Source of the DNA: Salinivibrio kushneri
GTDB lineage: Bacteria > Pseudomonadota > Gammaproteobacteria > Enterobacterales > Vibrionaceae
Length of the DNA stretch: 64,000 bases
Direction: 5' to 3'
NCBI RefSeq assembly: GCF_027286325.1
Contig: NZ_CP114588.1
Span: 2,009,317 to 2,073,316, forward strand
In this document: positions 39,293 to 48,267 of the stretch, piece after piece
Position numbering within the stretch: position 1 is the first letter of the stretch
How the letters are laid out: each line of letters opens with the position of its first letter
The notes under the pieces: model-generated
Database searches by the model: none
Told to the model about the DNA's origin: nothing
The model's input: only the letters and a program-made list of their open reading frames with translations
Program-made: the position numbers and the translations under genes

Positions 39293-39697
39293 TTAACTGG
39301 TCGCTTGAGTCATATTATGGTATTCGGAAGGAATCTGGTCCCAAGCGGATTTAATCTCTCTTAACAGCTCAATCACATCGTCGATGGGTTCCGGTTTGTT
39401 TTCCAAATTCGCGGTACTCACCTGACGAATCATAAAGTCATAGATGGCGTCTAAGTTATCAGCAATATCGCCGCCATCATCCATTGATAGACATGCACGT
39501 AGATTAATAATGATATCTAACGCTTTACCTAACCGCTCACCTTTGACGGATAAGTCGCCTTGTGCCATGGCAGCTTTGCCTTGAATTAAGCGCTCGATCG
39601 CGCCGGCCATCAGCATTTGGATAACCTTATGAGGCGACGCAGCGCTTAATTGACTGTCAACCGAGACCTTCTTATAGGCCTGTAGTGAGCCTCTCAT
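39293..39697 (-). CDS. fliS: FliS, flagellin export chaperone
   Basis: FliS binds the flagellin C-terminus and prevents early polymerisation. The start at ATG 39697 is chosen because GAGG lies 6 nt upstream. An in-frame GTG at 39709 would put the ribosome site inside the gene. The 134 residues include the typical MRGSLQAYKKV, SPHKVIQMLMAGAIERL and the helical C-terminal half. It is 12 nt after flaI. Confidence 0.94.
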   Translation of the reverse strand: MRGSLQAYKKVSVDSQLSAASPHKVIQMLMAGAIERLIQGKAAMAQGDLSVKGERLGKALDIIINLRACLSMDDGGDIADNLDAIYDFMIRQVSTANLENKPEPIDDVIELLREIKSAWDQIPSEYHNMTQATS

Positions 39698-39709
39698 AGT
39701 CTTCCTCAC

Positions 39710-40015
39710 TTATTGAAATTTCTTATACAGCTGCACAGACTGCTTCCCCTTGCGCTGCTGTAACAAGCGCTTGGCAGCATCGGCTTTCTGCCCCTCGAGT
39801 GCATCAATGAGCGTTTCTGTTCTTGATAACGCCTGAGACCATTGCTGTTGATTCGGCGCTTGTGGCGACGCTGCAATCTGATCAAGTAACGCTTGTCTGT
39901 CATGCAATTGCTGAGCCAGTTTTTCTGAATCAATGTCACTCATGTTCAATTGTTGGGCAATTGCTTCATCAATCGCTTCGAGTGCGTCGAGCCATTCGGA
40001 TACCTGGGTCATCAT
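39710..40015 (-). CDS. flaI: FlaI, FliT-like flagellar chaperone
   Basis: A 101-residue, wholly helical and Gln-rich protein in the position of Vibrio flaI, between fliD and fliS. By size and place it matches FliT-type chaperones that bind the FliD cap protein. The sequence alone (EWLDALEAIDEAIAQQLN; LLDQIAAS) is not diagnostic. Its start shares a base with the fliD stop. Confidence 0.8.
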   Translation of the reverse strand: MMTQVSEWLDALEAIDEAIAQQLNMSDIDSEKLAQQLHDRQALLDQIAASPQAPNQQQWSQALSRTETLIDALEGQKADAAKRLLQQRKGKQSVQLYKKFQ

Positions 40016-41373
40016 TAACCCGGCATAATGTTTTGCATAGCTTGTAACTGTGAACGCATTTGCGATGTCGCTTCTTCCATCGCAGAAAAGCGCTGCATGG
40101 TTCGCGACTCTAAATTTTCCATGCGTCGGTCTAACTCTCGTTGGTCATCACGAAGGCGAAGCTTTTGCTCTGACAACGTGCTCTCACGATTACTGATCGC
40201 TCCGCCCGCGCCCGTAAAGCCGCCGACGACTTGTTCAAGCTGACGCGCAAAACCATCATTGCCACCAAAAAAACCTTCCAATGCGTTAAAGTTTTGACGC
40301 AGTTGCCGGTCTAGTACCTTGTTATCGACTTCTAGACGACCGTCCATAGTGGTAGTGACACCCAGCTCACTCAGGGTTTTCATTCCCTCTGGGGCTTGCT
40401 CAATCGGTGACGAGAAAAGATTGCGCAATCGACTGGTTGCCGTTCGAATGACACTTTCCCCCACCAAAGGACCACCTTGCTGGGTCTCAGGGTCATACTT
40501 ACTGACCGCTTGTGAGACACGGAAAAACGCATTGTAATTATCGACGAACGACGTAATGGTCGAACGCACAGACTCTCGATCATGTTCAACGGCGAGTGCC
40601 AGCGGTTTATCACTGGTTTGCGTGACTTCCAGTGATACGCCTTCGATCGCATTATCAAAGGTGTTCGTGGCACTGGAGACTGACGCGATACCATCAATCA
40701 GTATTTTGGCATCTTGTGCGGCTTGCATTTGTGCCATGCCATTATTGGCTTGTCCCGCTTTGAAGCCTAACTGATGAAGCGCACTCCCCACTTGCGCATC
40801 AACATTGACTTCCACCTGATTCTCCGCCCCCGTTTTGTTGCCATTCAACACCATGCGTGCGCCGCTATCATCTTGAATCAGTGACGCTTGTACACCTGGG
40901 TTTTTAGGGTCGCTATTAATCGCACGCACGATGTCTGCCAAGCTGTCTTTGCCTTGGGGAACATCGATCACGCTGGTGCGATTACCCATGGTAATGGTGA
41001 GCTTGCCACTCCCGAGAGACGCGTCAGCATCAACACCGGGTGACACAAGTTTATGTGCACCCGCTAATTGCTGAACATCGATTTGATAACGACCGGGGAT
41101 GGCATCTGGCGTCGCGCTGGCGCCAAGTGCGTCTGGATTGCTAACGGATGTGGTTCTCGCCGCAAAACCTTCGTTGCGACGAAAGTCATACATTTGGGTT
41201 TTGAGTTTATCGAGAGATTCTTTTAAGCGGCCAAACGCACTGATGTCGGTTTCGACATCATTCATGCGTTTGACAATACGCTCTTGTTTGGGTGCACGCT
41301 CAGCATCCACGATTTTAGTGACCATGGAGTTAATATCCATGCCACCACCCATGCCTGCTGCCTTAACACTCAT
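40015..41373 (-). CDS. fliD: FliD, filament cap protein
   Basis: FliD caps the filament and folds incoming flagellin. The 452 residues have the N-terminal GGGMDINSMVTKIVDAER, the central VSLEVTQTSDKPLALAV stretch before the C-terminal coiled coil, and a heptad-rich tail (RELDRRMENLESRTMQRFSAME). It lies 18 nt after flaG. Confidence 0.95.
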   Translation of the reverse strand: MSVKAAGMGGGMDINSMVTKIVDAERAPKQERIVKRMNDVETDISAFGRLKESLDKLKTQMYDFRRNEGFAARTTSVSNPDALGASATPDAIPGRYQIDVQQLAGAHKLVSPGVDADASLGSGKLTITMGNRTSVIDVPQGKDSLADIVRAINSDPKNPGVQASLIQDDSGARMVLNGNKTGAENQVEVNVDAQVGSALHQLGFKAGQANNGMAQMQAAQDAKILIDGIASVSSATNTFDNAIEGVSLEVTQTSDKPLALAVEHDRESVRSTITSFVDNYNAFFRVSQAVSKYDPETQQGGPLVGESVIRTATSRLRNLFSSPIEQAPEGMKTLSELGVTTTMDGRLEVDNKVLDRQLRQNFNALEGFFGGNDGFARQLEQVVGGFTGAGGAISNRESTLSEQKLRLRDDQRELDRRMENLESRTMQRFSAMEEATSQMRSQLQAMQNIMPG

Positions 41374-41391
41374 AACGACTCTCTCACCTCG

Positions 41392-41820
41392 TTATACCTT
41401 TTCTGTGACAAGCCCTCGCGCGTGTTGCGACAATTGCTTAGCAAGCTCTAACATTTCCTGCTCTGGAATCTGACGGATAATGTCACCACTGTTCATTTCA
41501 TAAACGGTGATCACACTGCGTCCTGTGTCTTCATCCAAACGGAATGCGAGCCCTTTGTTAAAGTCGGACATAAACTCATCGAGCCGCTCTACCAACTTCT
41601 CCAGTTGTTTGCGTTGTAGCTGACGATTTTCCTCAATGCGCTGTGACTGCTCTACACGGCGTTGTTGCATTGACTCTCTCGCCTCACGACGCTCTGCCTG
41701 CTGGTGCTGGCTGACCGGATCTGGGCGTACTTTTCCAACTCTTACATCTCTAGCAACCTTTGTGCCATCAGAGTGTGCTGAGTGCGGCAGGGATGAATTT
41801 GTAACGGATGAAATGTCCAT
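41392..41820 (-). CDS. flaG: FlaG protein
   Basis: FlaG proteins tune filament length in polar flagella; the mechanism is not well known. The 142-residue product has a charged, Gln/Arg/Glu-rich helix (about 45-85) and the FlaG domain LAFRLDEDTGRSVITVYEMNSGDIIRQIPEQEMLELA. A GGGAGGTGA ribosome site precedes the ATG. It starts 55 nt after the flagellin gene ends, beyond a hairpin. Confidence 0.92.
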   Translation of the reverse strand: MDISSVTNSSLPHSAHSDGTKVARDVRVGKVRPDPVSQHQQAERREARESMQQRRVEQSQRIEENRQLQRKQLEKLVERLDEFMSDFNKGLAFRLDEDTGRSVITVYEMNSGDIIRQIPEQEMLELAKQLSQHARGLVTEKV

Positions 41821-41842
41821 CGCTATTCACCTCCCAAAACGT

Positions 41843-41866
41843 AGCGGCGGCGATTAGGCCGCCGCT
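41843..41866 (-). terminator. Hairpin between flagellin and flaG
   Basis: A perfect 9-bp GC-rich stem (AGCGGCGGC / GCCGCCGCT) with a 6-nt loop, 9 nt past the flagellin stop. The following minus-strand sequence is ACGTTTTGG, a poor T run, so some read-through into flaG-fliD-flaI-fliS is likely. It may also protect the abundant flagellin mRNA. Confidence 0.6.
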
Positions 41867-41875
41867 CGTGAATGG

Positions 41876-43000
41876 TTAACCGAGCAAGCTCAGTGCGGCT
41901 TGTGGTGCCTGCTTGGCTTGCGCCAAAATAGAGGTACCAGATTGCTGCAAGATTTGTGACTTGGTCAAGTTGGTTGTTTCTTTGGCAAAGTCAACATCAC
42001 GGATACGGCTGTTAGAGGCCGAGACGTTTTCATTAACGTTATCCAAGTTGGCAATGGTGTGACTCAAGCGATTTTGCTTCGCACCCAATTCCGCACGGTG
42101 AGAGTCGATAAACTGCATCGCGTTATCAATCATACCCACGGCTTTTTGCGCGCCACCCATAGACGAAACATCAACATCTTTAATGGTTTCATCCACTTTG
42201 GTACCCATCGCTAGCGATGTTGCCAAAGCACCCGTGAAGGTTGCATCTGACCCAGCACCGGTTACGATTTGCAGCTCACCATCTTCAGTCACAGACGCGC
42301 TCAGCTTGTCTTGAGATTGACCGTTGATATAGGTTGCGATTTCTTCAATATCATCACCACCTTTGGCCGTCACATTGATAGACGTGGACGTGCCGTCAGC
42401 ATTGGTAATATTGATTGCCATGGTGGCACCCGCAGTCGCTGTCCAGCCTGCTGATTTGGCGTTAGCGGCAGTGAAGCTTGCCCCACCCATTTCGCTGTGG
42501 TCTGCACGGATGTTTTTAAACTCCATCATCACAGCTTCACCGGCGTCTGCACCCACTTGGAAAGAGCGCGTACCGAAGGTACCGTTAAGCAGTTTAGCAC
42601 CACCGAACGAGGTCGTTTCTGCGATACGGTTCAGCTCGTCTTTCAGCGCGACAACCTCTTCTTGGATTGCGCTACGCTCTGCATCACCGTTGGCACCGTT
42701 AGCTGATTGCAGTGACAAGTCACGCATACGTTGCAAAATGTTGCTTGACTCTTCCATCGCACCTTCAGCGGTTTGCGCCATTGAGATGCCGTCGTTCGCA
42801 TTTCGAACAGCCACGCCCAAACCACTGCTTTGAGCCATCAAACGGTTAGAAATCTGAAGGCCTGCCGCGTCGTCTTTAGCACTGTTAATGCGAGAACCGG
42901 ATGACAAACGCTCCATCGAGTTGTTCAGCGCATCGGTTGAGTTATTCAAATAACGCTGAGCAGTCATCGCAGGGACGTTAGTGTTAACAGTAATAGCCAT
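41876..43000 (-). CDS. Flagellin (downstream copy)
   Basis: A 374-residue flagellin with the conserved D0/D1 N-terminus ([29 protein letters not shown]) and C-terminus ([45 protein letters not shown]). The middle third is variable. It is paralogous to the gene at 43270; the ends are very similar and the centre differs. Its own FliA-type promoter is at 43080, so it should be a late, FlgM-controlled filament subunit. Which Vibrio fla letter applies cannot be said. Confidence 0.95.
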   Translation of the reverse strand: MAITVNTNVPAMTAQRYLNNSTDALNNSMERLSSGSRINSAKDDAAGLQISNRLMAQSSGLGVAVRNANDGISMAQTAEGAMEESSNILQRMRDLSLQSANGANGDAERSAIQEEVVALKDELNRIAETTSFGGAKLLNGTFGTRSFQVGADAGEAVMMEFKNIRADHSEMGGASFTAANAKSAGWTATAGATMAINITNADGTSTSINVTAKGGDDIEEIATYINGQSQDKLSASVTEDGELQIVTGAGSDATFTGALATSLAMGTKVDETIKDVDVSSMGGAQKAVGMIDNAMQFIDSHRAELGAKQNRLSHTIANLDNVNENVSASNSRIRDVDFAKETTNLTKSQILQQSGTSILAQAKQAPQAALSLLG

Positions 43001-43079
43001 AACTATTCTCCTTTGGTTCTAGGTCCGGCTTCGCCCAGCTGACCAGGGAAAACCAGTATCAAAATTGTTCACAACCCAT

Positions 43080-43106
43080 TTAGCGGCGCACGTTGAGAAA
43101 GCTTTA
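43080..43106 (-). promoter_or_regulatory. FliA (sigma-28) promoter of the downstream flagellin
   Basis: Minus strand TAAA, 15-nt spacer, GCCGCTAA: 11 of 12 positions match the TAAA-N15-GCCGATAA consensus. It lies 80 nt upstream of the flagellin start, leaving a leader of roughly 70 nt. Confidence 0.85.
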
Positions 43107-43216
43107 GCTTTTTTTGTCGGTGCTTGGCGGTGCATTTACACCACTGCCGTAAGGCGCTATGAAGGTTAACGCCCAAAGGAGAAATATCTTTAGGAAGATT
43201 TTGAGAAAAAATGACA

Positions 43217-43247
43217 CAAAAAAAAGCGGCAACCGATTGCCGCTTTT
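43217..43247 (-). terminator. Terminator after the upstream flagellin
   Basis: A perfect 11-bp stem (AAAAGCGGCAA / TTGCCGCTTTT) with a 4-nt loop and a run of eight Ts on the minus strand, 22 nt past the stop. This is a textbook rho-independent terminator separating the two flagellin genes. Confidence 0.92.
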
Positions 43248-43269
43248 AGTGTGCTGATATGAAGAAGAA

Positions 43270-44412
43270 TTATTGCAGAAGGTTCAGAGCCGCTTGCGGC
43301 ATCTGTTTCGCCTGCGCCAGCATCGAGGTACCGGCCTGCTGCAGGATTTGCCCTTTGGTCATTGCCGTGGTTTCTCGGGCAAAGTCGGTATCACGGATCC
43401 GGCTATTCGATGCAGCCACGTTTTCCTGAATATTCGACAAGTTGCTAATGGTGTGGCTGAGTCGATTTTGTTTCGCACCCAAGTCCGCACGCTGGCTATC
43501 AATATAACGCATGGCCGAGTCAATCACCCCCACTGCCATTTGCGCGCCACCGACATCCGATACATCAAGGTCGGCGGCGGTGACCAAGTCACCATTGCCA
43601 GACACCATCCCCAATGAGGTAGCCAGTCCGCCCCCAAAAGTAACGGCACCTTCAACTTTGTGCTCTTCGATAAAGACTTGGAGTTGACCCTCTTCATCCA
43701 CCGATGCGGTTAACATTTCGCCAGACTGACCATTGATGTAACTGGCCAGTTCTTCGACATCATCACCCGCTTTCGCTGCGATGGCCATACTCACGTTTTG
43801 GCCATCTTTGGTAGTAAACTGCAGCTGCAACGTTGCCGCCGCCGGATCCACTTCCCATCCTGCCGATTTAGGCTGGGTACCGGTGAACTCGACCCCCCCC
43901 ATGCGGAAATCATCAGCGCGAATACTCGATAGGCCCATGATGATCGCCTCACCGGCATCCGCACCAATTTGAAATGAGGCCTCCCCAAACGAGCCATTAA
44001 GTAATCGACGGCCACCAAACGCAGTGGTTTCAGCGATCCGGTTAAGCTCATCTTTGAGTGCTTCTACCTCTTCTTGGATAGCGACACGCTCAGATTTACC
44101 ATTGGCACCGTTTGCAGACTGGAGGGAAAGATCCCGCATACGCTGCAAAATGTTGGTCGATTCCTGCATTGCCCCTTCGGCAGTCTGCGCAATAGAAATA
44201 CCATCATTGGCGTTTCGCATTGCCACATCAAGGCCTCGTGTTTGGGCAACCAAACGGTTAGAGATCTGCAAACCCGCCGCGTCGTCTTTAGCACTGTTGA
44301 TCCGGCTACCTGACGACAGACGTTCCATTGAATTATTCAACTCATCGGTCGCTTTATTCAGGTAACGCTGCGCAGTCATCGCAGACACGTTGGTGTTAAC
44401 TGTTACACCCAT
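43270..44412 (-). CDS. Flagellin (upstream copy)
   Basis: A 380-residue flagellin with the same terminal domains as its neighbour ([74 protein letters not shown]) and a diverged centre. The pair probably arose by duplication. Its promoter region holds a sigma-54-like site with a changed -12 element rather than a FliA site, and the leader would be about 130 nt. By analogy with V. cholerae flaA this may be the FlrC-dependent flagellin, but that is inference. Confidence 0.94.
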   Translation of the reverse strand: MGVTVNTNVSAMTAQRYLNKATDELNNSMERLSSGSRINSAKDDAAGLQISNRLVAQTRGLDVAMRNANDGISIAQTAEGAMQESTNILQRMRDLSLQSANGANGKSERVAIQEEVEALKDELNRIAETTAFGGRRLLNGSFGEASFQIGADAGEAIIMGLSSIRADDFRMGGVEFTGTQPKSAGWEVDPAAATLQLQFTTKDGQNVSMAIAAKAGDDVEELASYINGQSGEMLTASVDEEGQLQVFIEEHKVEGAVTFGGGLATSLGMVSGNGDLVTAADLDVSDVGGAQMAVGVIDSAMRYIDSQRADLGAKQNRLSHTISNLSNIQENVAASNSRIRDTDFARETTAMTKGQILQQAGTSMLAQAKQMPQAALNLLQ

Positions 44413-44554
44413 TTTGCTCTCCTTTGACTTTCGCTTGCTTTGCGAAACAGCCTACCCGCGACGTGTTGCACTGTGTTTGGCGGTGCTGCGGGAACAGCTT
44501 GTTAATCAGTTTCAAAATCAGCCCGTTCAAAAACTGGCCGCTTGCTCGAATAAA

Positions 44555-44570
44555 TACAATATGTGTGCCA
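44555..44570 (-). promoter_or_regulatory. Sigma-54-like promoter of the upstream flagellin
   Basis: Minus strand TGGCACACATATTGTA has a perfect -24 TGGCAC and correct spacing, but the -12 element is TTGTA instead of TTGCA, changing the normally fixed C. It lies 142 nt upstream of the start codon. Confidence 0.55.
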
Positions 44571-44639
44571 ACTTTTATAATTAGTTAAAAATCAATAATT
44601 TAAAGTGATTAAATTGTCCTATCAGCCAAGATTGACTCG

Positions 44640-44675
44640 AAAAACCCTGCCGCTTTTCTGTGCTTAGCGGCAAGG
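44640..44675 (-). terminator. Orphan terminator-like hairpin facing the flagellins
   Basis: Stem TGCCGCT / AGCGGCA (7 bp, 11-nt loop), extended by CC/GG across a two-base bulge and followed on the minus strand by TTTTT. A second hairpin (CGGCAA / TTGCCG, 44678-44705) lies just upstream of it. No minus-strand gene precedes it, so it either insulates the flagellin promoter or ends a small transcript. Confidence 0.5.
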
Positions 44676-44857
44676 TGCGGCAATGCCTCGCCTAGCTTTT
44701 TGCCGTCTATGTGATCGGTGGCCTGCAAGTTAGCGGCCAACTTCGAGCAACAGCCGGACGGAAGGCATATTTTTTGCTAAATTATTGGCTTATCGATGCT
44801 CGCCAGCCTCTTGCTGTAATGCGCGAGGCTGTCACGGATAACAGGACGATGTAACCG

Positions 44858-46960
44858 ATGACGCAAGACAACGACGGCCACACTAATATGACGCTGGATG
44901 ATGCCTTCCAGCTCGGGATTCGTCTTTACCAAGAAGGGAATAAAACCGACGCGCGGCAAGTGTTCGAGCAAATACTGAGCCACGCACCCGATACCGTGCA
45001 AGTGCGGCAAGTACTGGCCGTGCTGGATGCGGAAGCAGGGCAGTACACGCAAGCAATGGCTCACCTTGACCATGCGCTTGAACATGCCCCTGACGATCTG
45101 TCTTTGTTGTTCGATAAGGCACAGGTATTGACGCAACAAGGGCATAATCACGCGGCCATGGAGCTGGTTGAGACATTGTTTGCCGCCGCTCCTACCAATC
45201 AGGACATCCTTAATCTGCGTGAGCAGTTAACGGCCAAACTCGGCCTACAGGGAGAAAGTCGTCGAACGCACGCTTTGCGTGACGAGCTCCACCAGCTAAA
45301 AAACCAAGGGCTGGCCGATGAAATTAACAAAACCTTGTCAGTGGCAGCTGATTTGGTCGCTGATGGGCACAGTGACCAAGCCGAGCAGCTTTACCAAACC
45401 ATACTCACGCTGGAGCCAGATTACCCACCGGCGCTGATGGCATTGGCGCAACAAGCATTGGATCAGAAAGCGTTCGGCAAAGCACAACAATTGCTACTAC
45501 GTGGCAGTGAAAAAGCACAGGCTCATCCAGTTTGGCAACTGCTACTCATCCGCGCAGAAGCGGGACTGGGGGAGTATGCCAGCGCGCGCCAGCGCTGTTT
45601 AACGACCTATAAGCAAACACAAGACACGGCATTTTTGCGTCAACTCCTGGTGGTTTATCTCAATGAAGCTAACTGGCTAGAAGCAAGCAAATTGGCCAAA
45701 CAGTGTTTGCGTGATGAACCTGAGCGCGGTGAATTACATTATGCCTATGCCCGTGCCACCTTCGAACTGCTCAAGCAGCACCATCAATTTACTCAAGATA
45801 AATTAACCGATTGCTACCAAGTCCATCTTAAGGCACTGAATTATGTCAGTGACACACAAGCCAATACGTTAAATGCCCAACTGGGTGAACTGGATTGGTA
45901 TATGGGCAATATTGACCAAGCTCAGCAGCGCCTCGAGGCCCTGCTAGCCTCTCAGCCCGACGATCAGGCACTACGATTTAATCTGGCGTTTGTCTATCGT
46001 ACGCAAATGGCCTGGGAGAAATTTTATCAAGCCAATGAGGCTGGGATTGAATGCGGACGCCGCCTCAAATATCACGGCAACTTACCCCGTTGGAACTTGT
46101 CTCGGCCAGAGACCGATGCCGTGCTTATCATGCCCGAGCAAGGGGTTGGGGATGAACTGGCTTATTTTCACAATGTTGCCATGGTGGTTGAACGCGCTCG
46201 GAAAGTGTATGTCGGCTGTGATCCCCGCTTAGAGCCCCTGTTACGCCAAGCCTTCCCCAGCACGGAAATTGTGCCCATTTCTCGCACTGACGGAAAAGAT
46301 ATTTTTGTGCCAGAACATGTCCTAGCCGATATTGATAGTTGGATTGCCGGTGGGTCGTTGGCGGGCCTGTGCTACCAACACTTTGGGCGTCACCTCTATC
46401 AACAAACCTATATTGTCCCAGATGTCGCCGCCGATGCGCCTTGGATCGCCCCGCTAGCTGAGCTGCATCAACAGGGCCCCGTGTTTGGTGTGTGTTGGCG
46501 AAGTGGTCTCGCCGCCGCCACCCGTAATATTCACTATTTAGTGGCTGACGAATTGGCTGGCTGGATAAAAACCATGCGCCAGCTTTGCCCTAACGCCCAG
46601 TTTGTTAATTTACAATATGGCGAGTGTGATAAAGAGCTCAGTAAAATCAAGAAGCAAACGGGCGTTGAGATCGTCACCTTGCCGGGACTGGATCTTAAAA
46701 ATGATTTTATGGGGACAGCGCACACAATCAAACAACTGTCTGGAGTGTTTACCGCAGGGACAGCGGTACATAGGCTGACTGTCGCTGTTGGCACACCGTG
46801 TTATGTGTTTTTTGCCGGCCACCAGCACAGTGATATGCAAACCCCTGATGCGATGCCGGGGAACCATGAGTACGCGTTCAGTTACCCGCCCATGCTCAAA
46901 GATAAACAACCCCTGCTTAATGCCATGGCGCACCGCATGGTAAGCGATCTTTGCTCCTAG
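44858..46960 (+). CDS. TPR protein with glycosyltransferase-like (GT-B/GT9-like) C-terminal domain
   Basis: A 700-residue cytoplasmic protein without signal peptide or membrane segment. Residues about 10-400 are tetratricopeptide-like helical repeats (for example GIRLYQEGNKTDARQVFEQILSHAP and AEQLYQTILTLEPDYPPALMALA). The C-terminal 290 residues look like a Rossmann-type glycosyltransferase: MPEQGVGDELAYFHN near 423-437, GVCWRSG near 541 and the TAGTAVHRLTVAVGTPCYVFF loop near 630, like the heptosyltransferase His-Leu-Ala site. It is the only plus-strand gene between 8.9 and 59.9 kb and sits between the flagellins and flgKL. A flagellin-modifying role is inferred from position; the sugar and target are unknown. 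Confidence 0.75.
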   Translation: MTQDNDGHTNMTLDDAFQLGIRLYQEGNKTDARQVFEQILSHAPDTVQVRQVLAVLDAEAGQYTQAMAHLDHALEHAPDDLSLLFDKAQVLTQQGHNHAAMELVETLFAAAPTNQDILNLREQLTAKLGLQGESRRTHALRDELHQLKNQGLADEINKTLSVAADLVADGHSDQAEQLYQTILTLEPDYPPALMALAQQALDQKAFGKAQQLLLRGSEKAQAHPVWQLLLIRAEAGLGEYASARQRCLTTYKQTQDTAFLRQLLVVYLNEANWLEASKLAKQCLRDEPERGELHYAYARATFELLKQHHQFTQDKLTDCYQVHLKALNYVSDTQANTLNAQLGELDWYMGNIDQAQQRLEALLASQPDDQALRFNLAFVYRTQMAWEKFYQANEAGIECGRRLKYHGNLPRWNLSRPETDAVLIMPEQGVGDELAYFHNVAMVVERARKVYVGCDPRLEPLLRQAFPSTEIVPISRTDGKDIFVPEHVLADIDSWIAGGSLAGLCYQHFGRHLYQQTYIVPDVAADAPWIAPLAELHQQGPVFGVCWRSGLAAATRNIHYLVADELAGWIKTMRQLCPNAQFVNLQYGECDKELSKIKKQTGVEIVTLPGLDLKNDFMGTAHTIKQLSGVFTAGTAVHRLTVAVGTPCYVFFAGHQHSDMQTPDAMPGNHEYAFSYPPMLKDKQPLLNAMAHRMVSDLCS

Positions 46961-46985
46961 AGCGGGAAACACCCAATCGCAACAC

Positions 46986-47015
46986 AAAACGGGGCCGCTG
47001 ATGCGACCCCGTTTT
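46986..47015. terminator. Bidirectional terminator between the TPR gene and flgL
   Basis: Stem AAAACGGGG / CCCCGTTTT around a GC-containing loop, with T runs on both strands. It lies 25 nt past the TPR gene stop and 47 nt past the convergent flgL stop, so it can serve both genes. A smaller CCAAAG / CTTTGG hairpin abuts flgL at 47043-47061. Confidence 0.88.
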
Positions 47016-47062
47016 TCTCTTATCCTCGACACCTTGTGACAACCAAAGGCTTACGCTTTGGA

Positions 47063-48256
47063 TTAGATATAATTAAACAGCGAGAGATCTTTGGTTTTGG
47101 CAAAGGCCTGTTGGGACGCTTGCAGCGCGAGCATGTCCTCGTTCATATCGATGGCCGCCTGGGTATAGTCCAGATCTTCCATGGTGCCCAGTGAGCGGTT
47201 AAGCACCAACTTAAAGTCTTTGTGCATACTTTCTTGCCGATCTAAGGTGGTCAGTCGCGTGCCCACTTCTGAGCGTGCTTTGTTCAAATGCTTGAACGCC
47301 GCCGCAAACTGTTCGGTCACCTGGTGGAGTTCCGCCGTGGCAGACGCATCATCAATATCGGCATACGACAGCGCGGCGCCATTTTTAAACGAGTCGAAAA
47401 CATTGAAGCTGTCTTGCCTTTCTAGGTTGATGGTATCGCCTGGCTTCATCTCGCCCTCGAAGGTCATTTTCAGCGTGTTCCACTCAACGCCGTTTTGAGG
47501 ATCATACAGCCCAGCACTGACTTCAGTGCCATCTTGCATCAAGGAGTAGGTGGTGTCCCCATTGGCATTAACATCAAAAGACACCGAATAGTTAGAGGTA
47601 TCCGCATCATTGGTGTTTTCCGCTTTCGCCATCAGCAATAGAGACCCATCTTCGAGATCGTATTCAGGCTGATAATCACCAAAAGGATTATCAATTTCCA
47701 TAAACAGTTTATCGCCTGGATCAGACGTCGGCACTTCCACCGCAGGGGCTACTTGGGCAGTACGAAAGTAACTATCCCCCGCGTAACGCACGTTGCCTTG
47801 GCTATCACGATAAAAAGGCTGCGTACTGGTTTGGGTACCGGAAAACAAGAAATTGCCTGACTCATCCTTGGTGTTCACCAAGTCCATAAAGTTATCAAAC
47901 ATCCCTTGCAAGTCTTGCCGATGCGCGGTGCGGTCTTCCACTGATAACGAGCCGTTGATCATCGCCATCACTTTGCGTTTCGCTCCGTCCATGAGCTGTT
48001 CGGACTCATCAATCGCGATTTCTTCGCGAGTTTGTCGGTTTCGCGCCAACGTTATCGAGTCGATAAATTGGTCAATCTGCTCATCTTGCTGGCGAAAGTT
48101 TTGAATGTAGATAGACGACACCGGATCATCACCGGATGTAATAACACGTTTCCCCGTCGCCATCTGCTCTTGGTTATCCTGCACCTTCACATTCTGACGC
48201 ATAATGTCGTTGGAGACCGACTGGTAATTGTGAAAGCTGGCAATACGACTAATCAT
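47063..48256 (-). CDS. flgL: FlgL, hook-filament junction protein 3
   Basis: FlgL joins the hook to the filament. The 397 residues have the N-terminal heptad region (ASFHNYQSVSNDIMRQNVKVQDNQEQMATGKRV, long stretch at 6-38) and the C-terminal flagellin-like helix ending YTQAAIDMNEDMLALQASQQAFAKTKDLSLFNYI. It follows flgK by 11 nt. Confidence 0.95.
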   Translation of the reverse strand: MISRIASFHNYQSVSNDIMRQNVKVQDNQEQMATGKRVITSGDDPVSSIYIQNFRQQDEQIDQFIDSITLARNRQTREEIAIDESEQLMDGAKRKVMAMINGSLSVEDRTAHRQDLQGMFDNFMDLVNTKDESGNFLFSGTQTSTQPFYRDSQGNVRYAGDSYFRTAQVAPAVEVPTSDPGDKLFMEIDNPFGDYQPEYDLEDGSLLLMAKAENTNDADTSNYSVSFDVNANGDTTYSLMQDGTEVSAGLYDPQNGVEWNTLKMTFEGEMKPGDTINLERQDSFNVFDSFKNGAALSYADIDDASATAELHQVTEQFAAAFKHLNKARSEVGTRLTTLDRQESMHKDFKLVLNRSLGTMEDLDYTQAAIDMNEDMLALQASQQAFAKTKDLSLFNYI

Positions 48257-48267
48257 ACTGTCCTACC

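Larger units (their letters stand above)
44413..44857. other. 445-bp divergent intergenic region between flagellin and the TPR gene
   Basis: This AT-rich stretch separates the minus-strand flagellin from the plus-strand TPR/glycosyltransferase gene. It holds the sigma-54-like site at 44555, two GC-rich hairpins at 44648-44705 with a minus-strand T run, and a ribosome site (AGGA) 11 nt before the TPR ATG. No open reading frame was credible, and no clear plus-strand promoter was found. Confidence 0.6.

Noticed and set aside
44777..45151. 124-codon minus-strand frame opposite the TPR gene start
   Set aside because: It is antisense to the well-supported TPR gene, with no ribosome site or family match.
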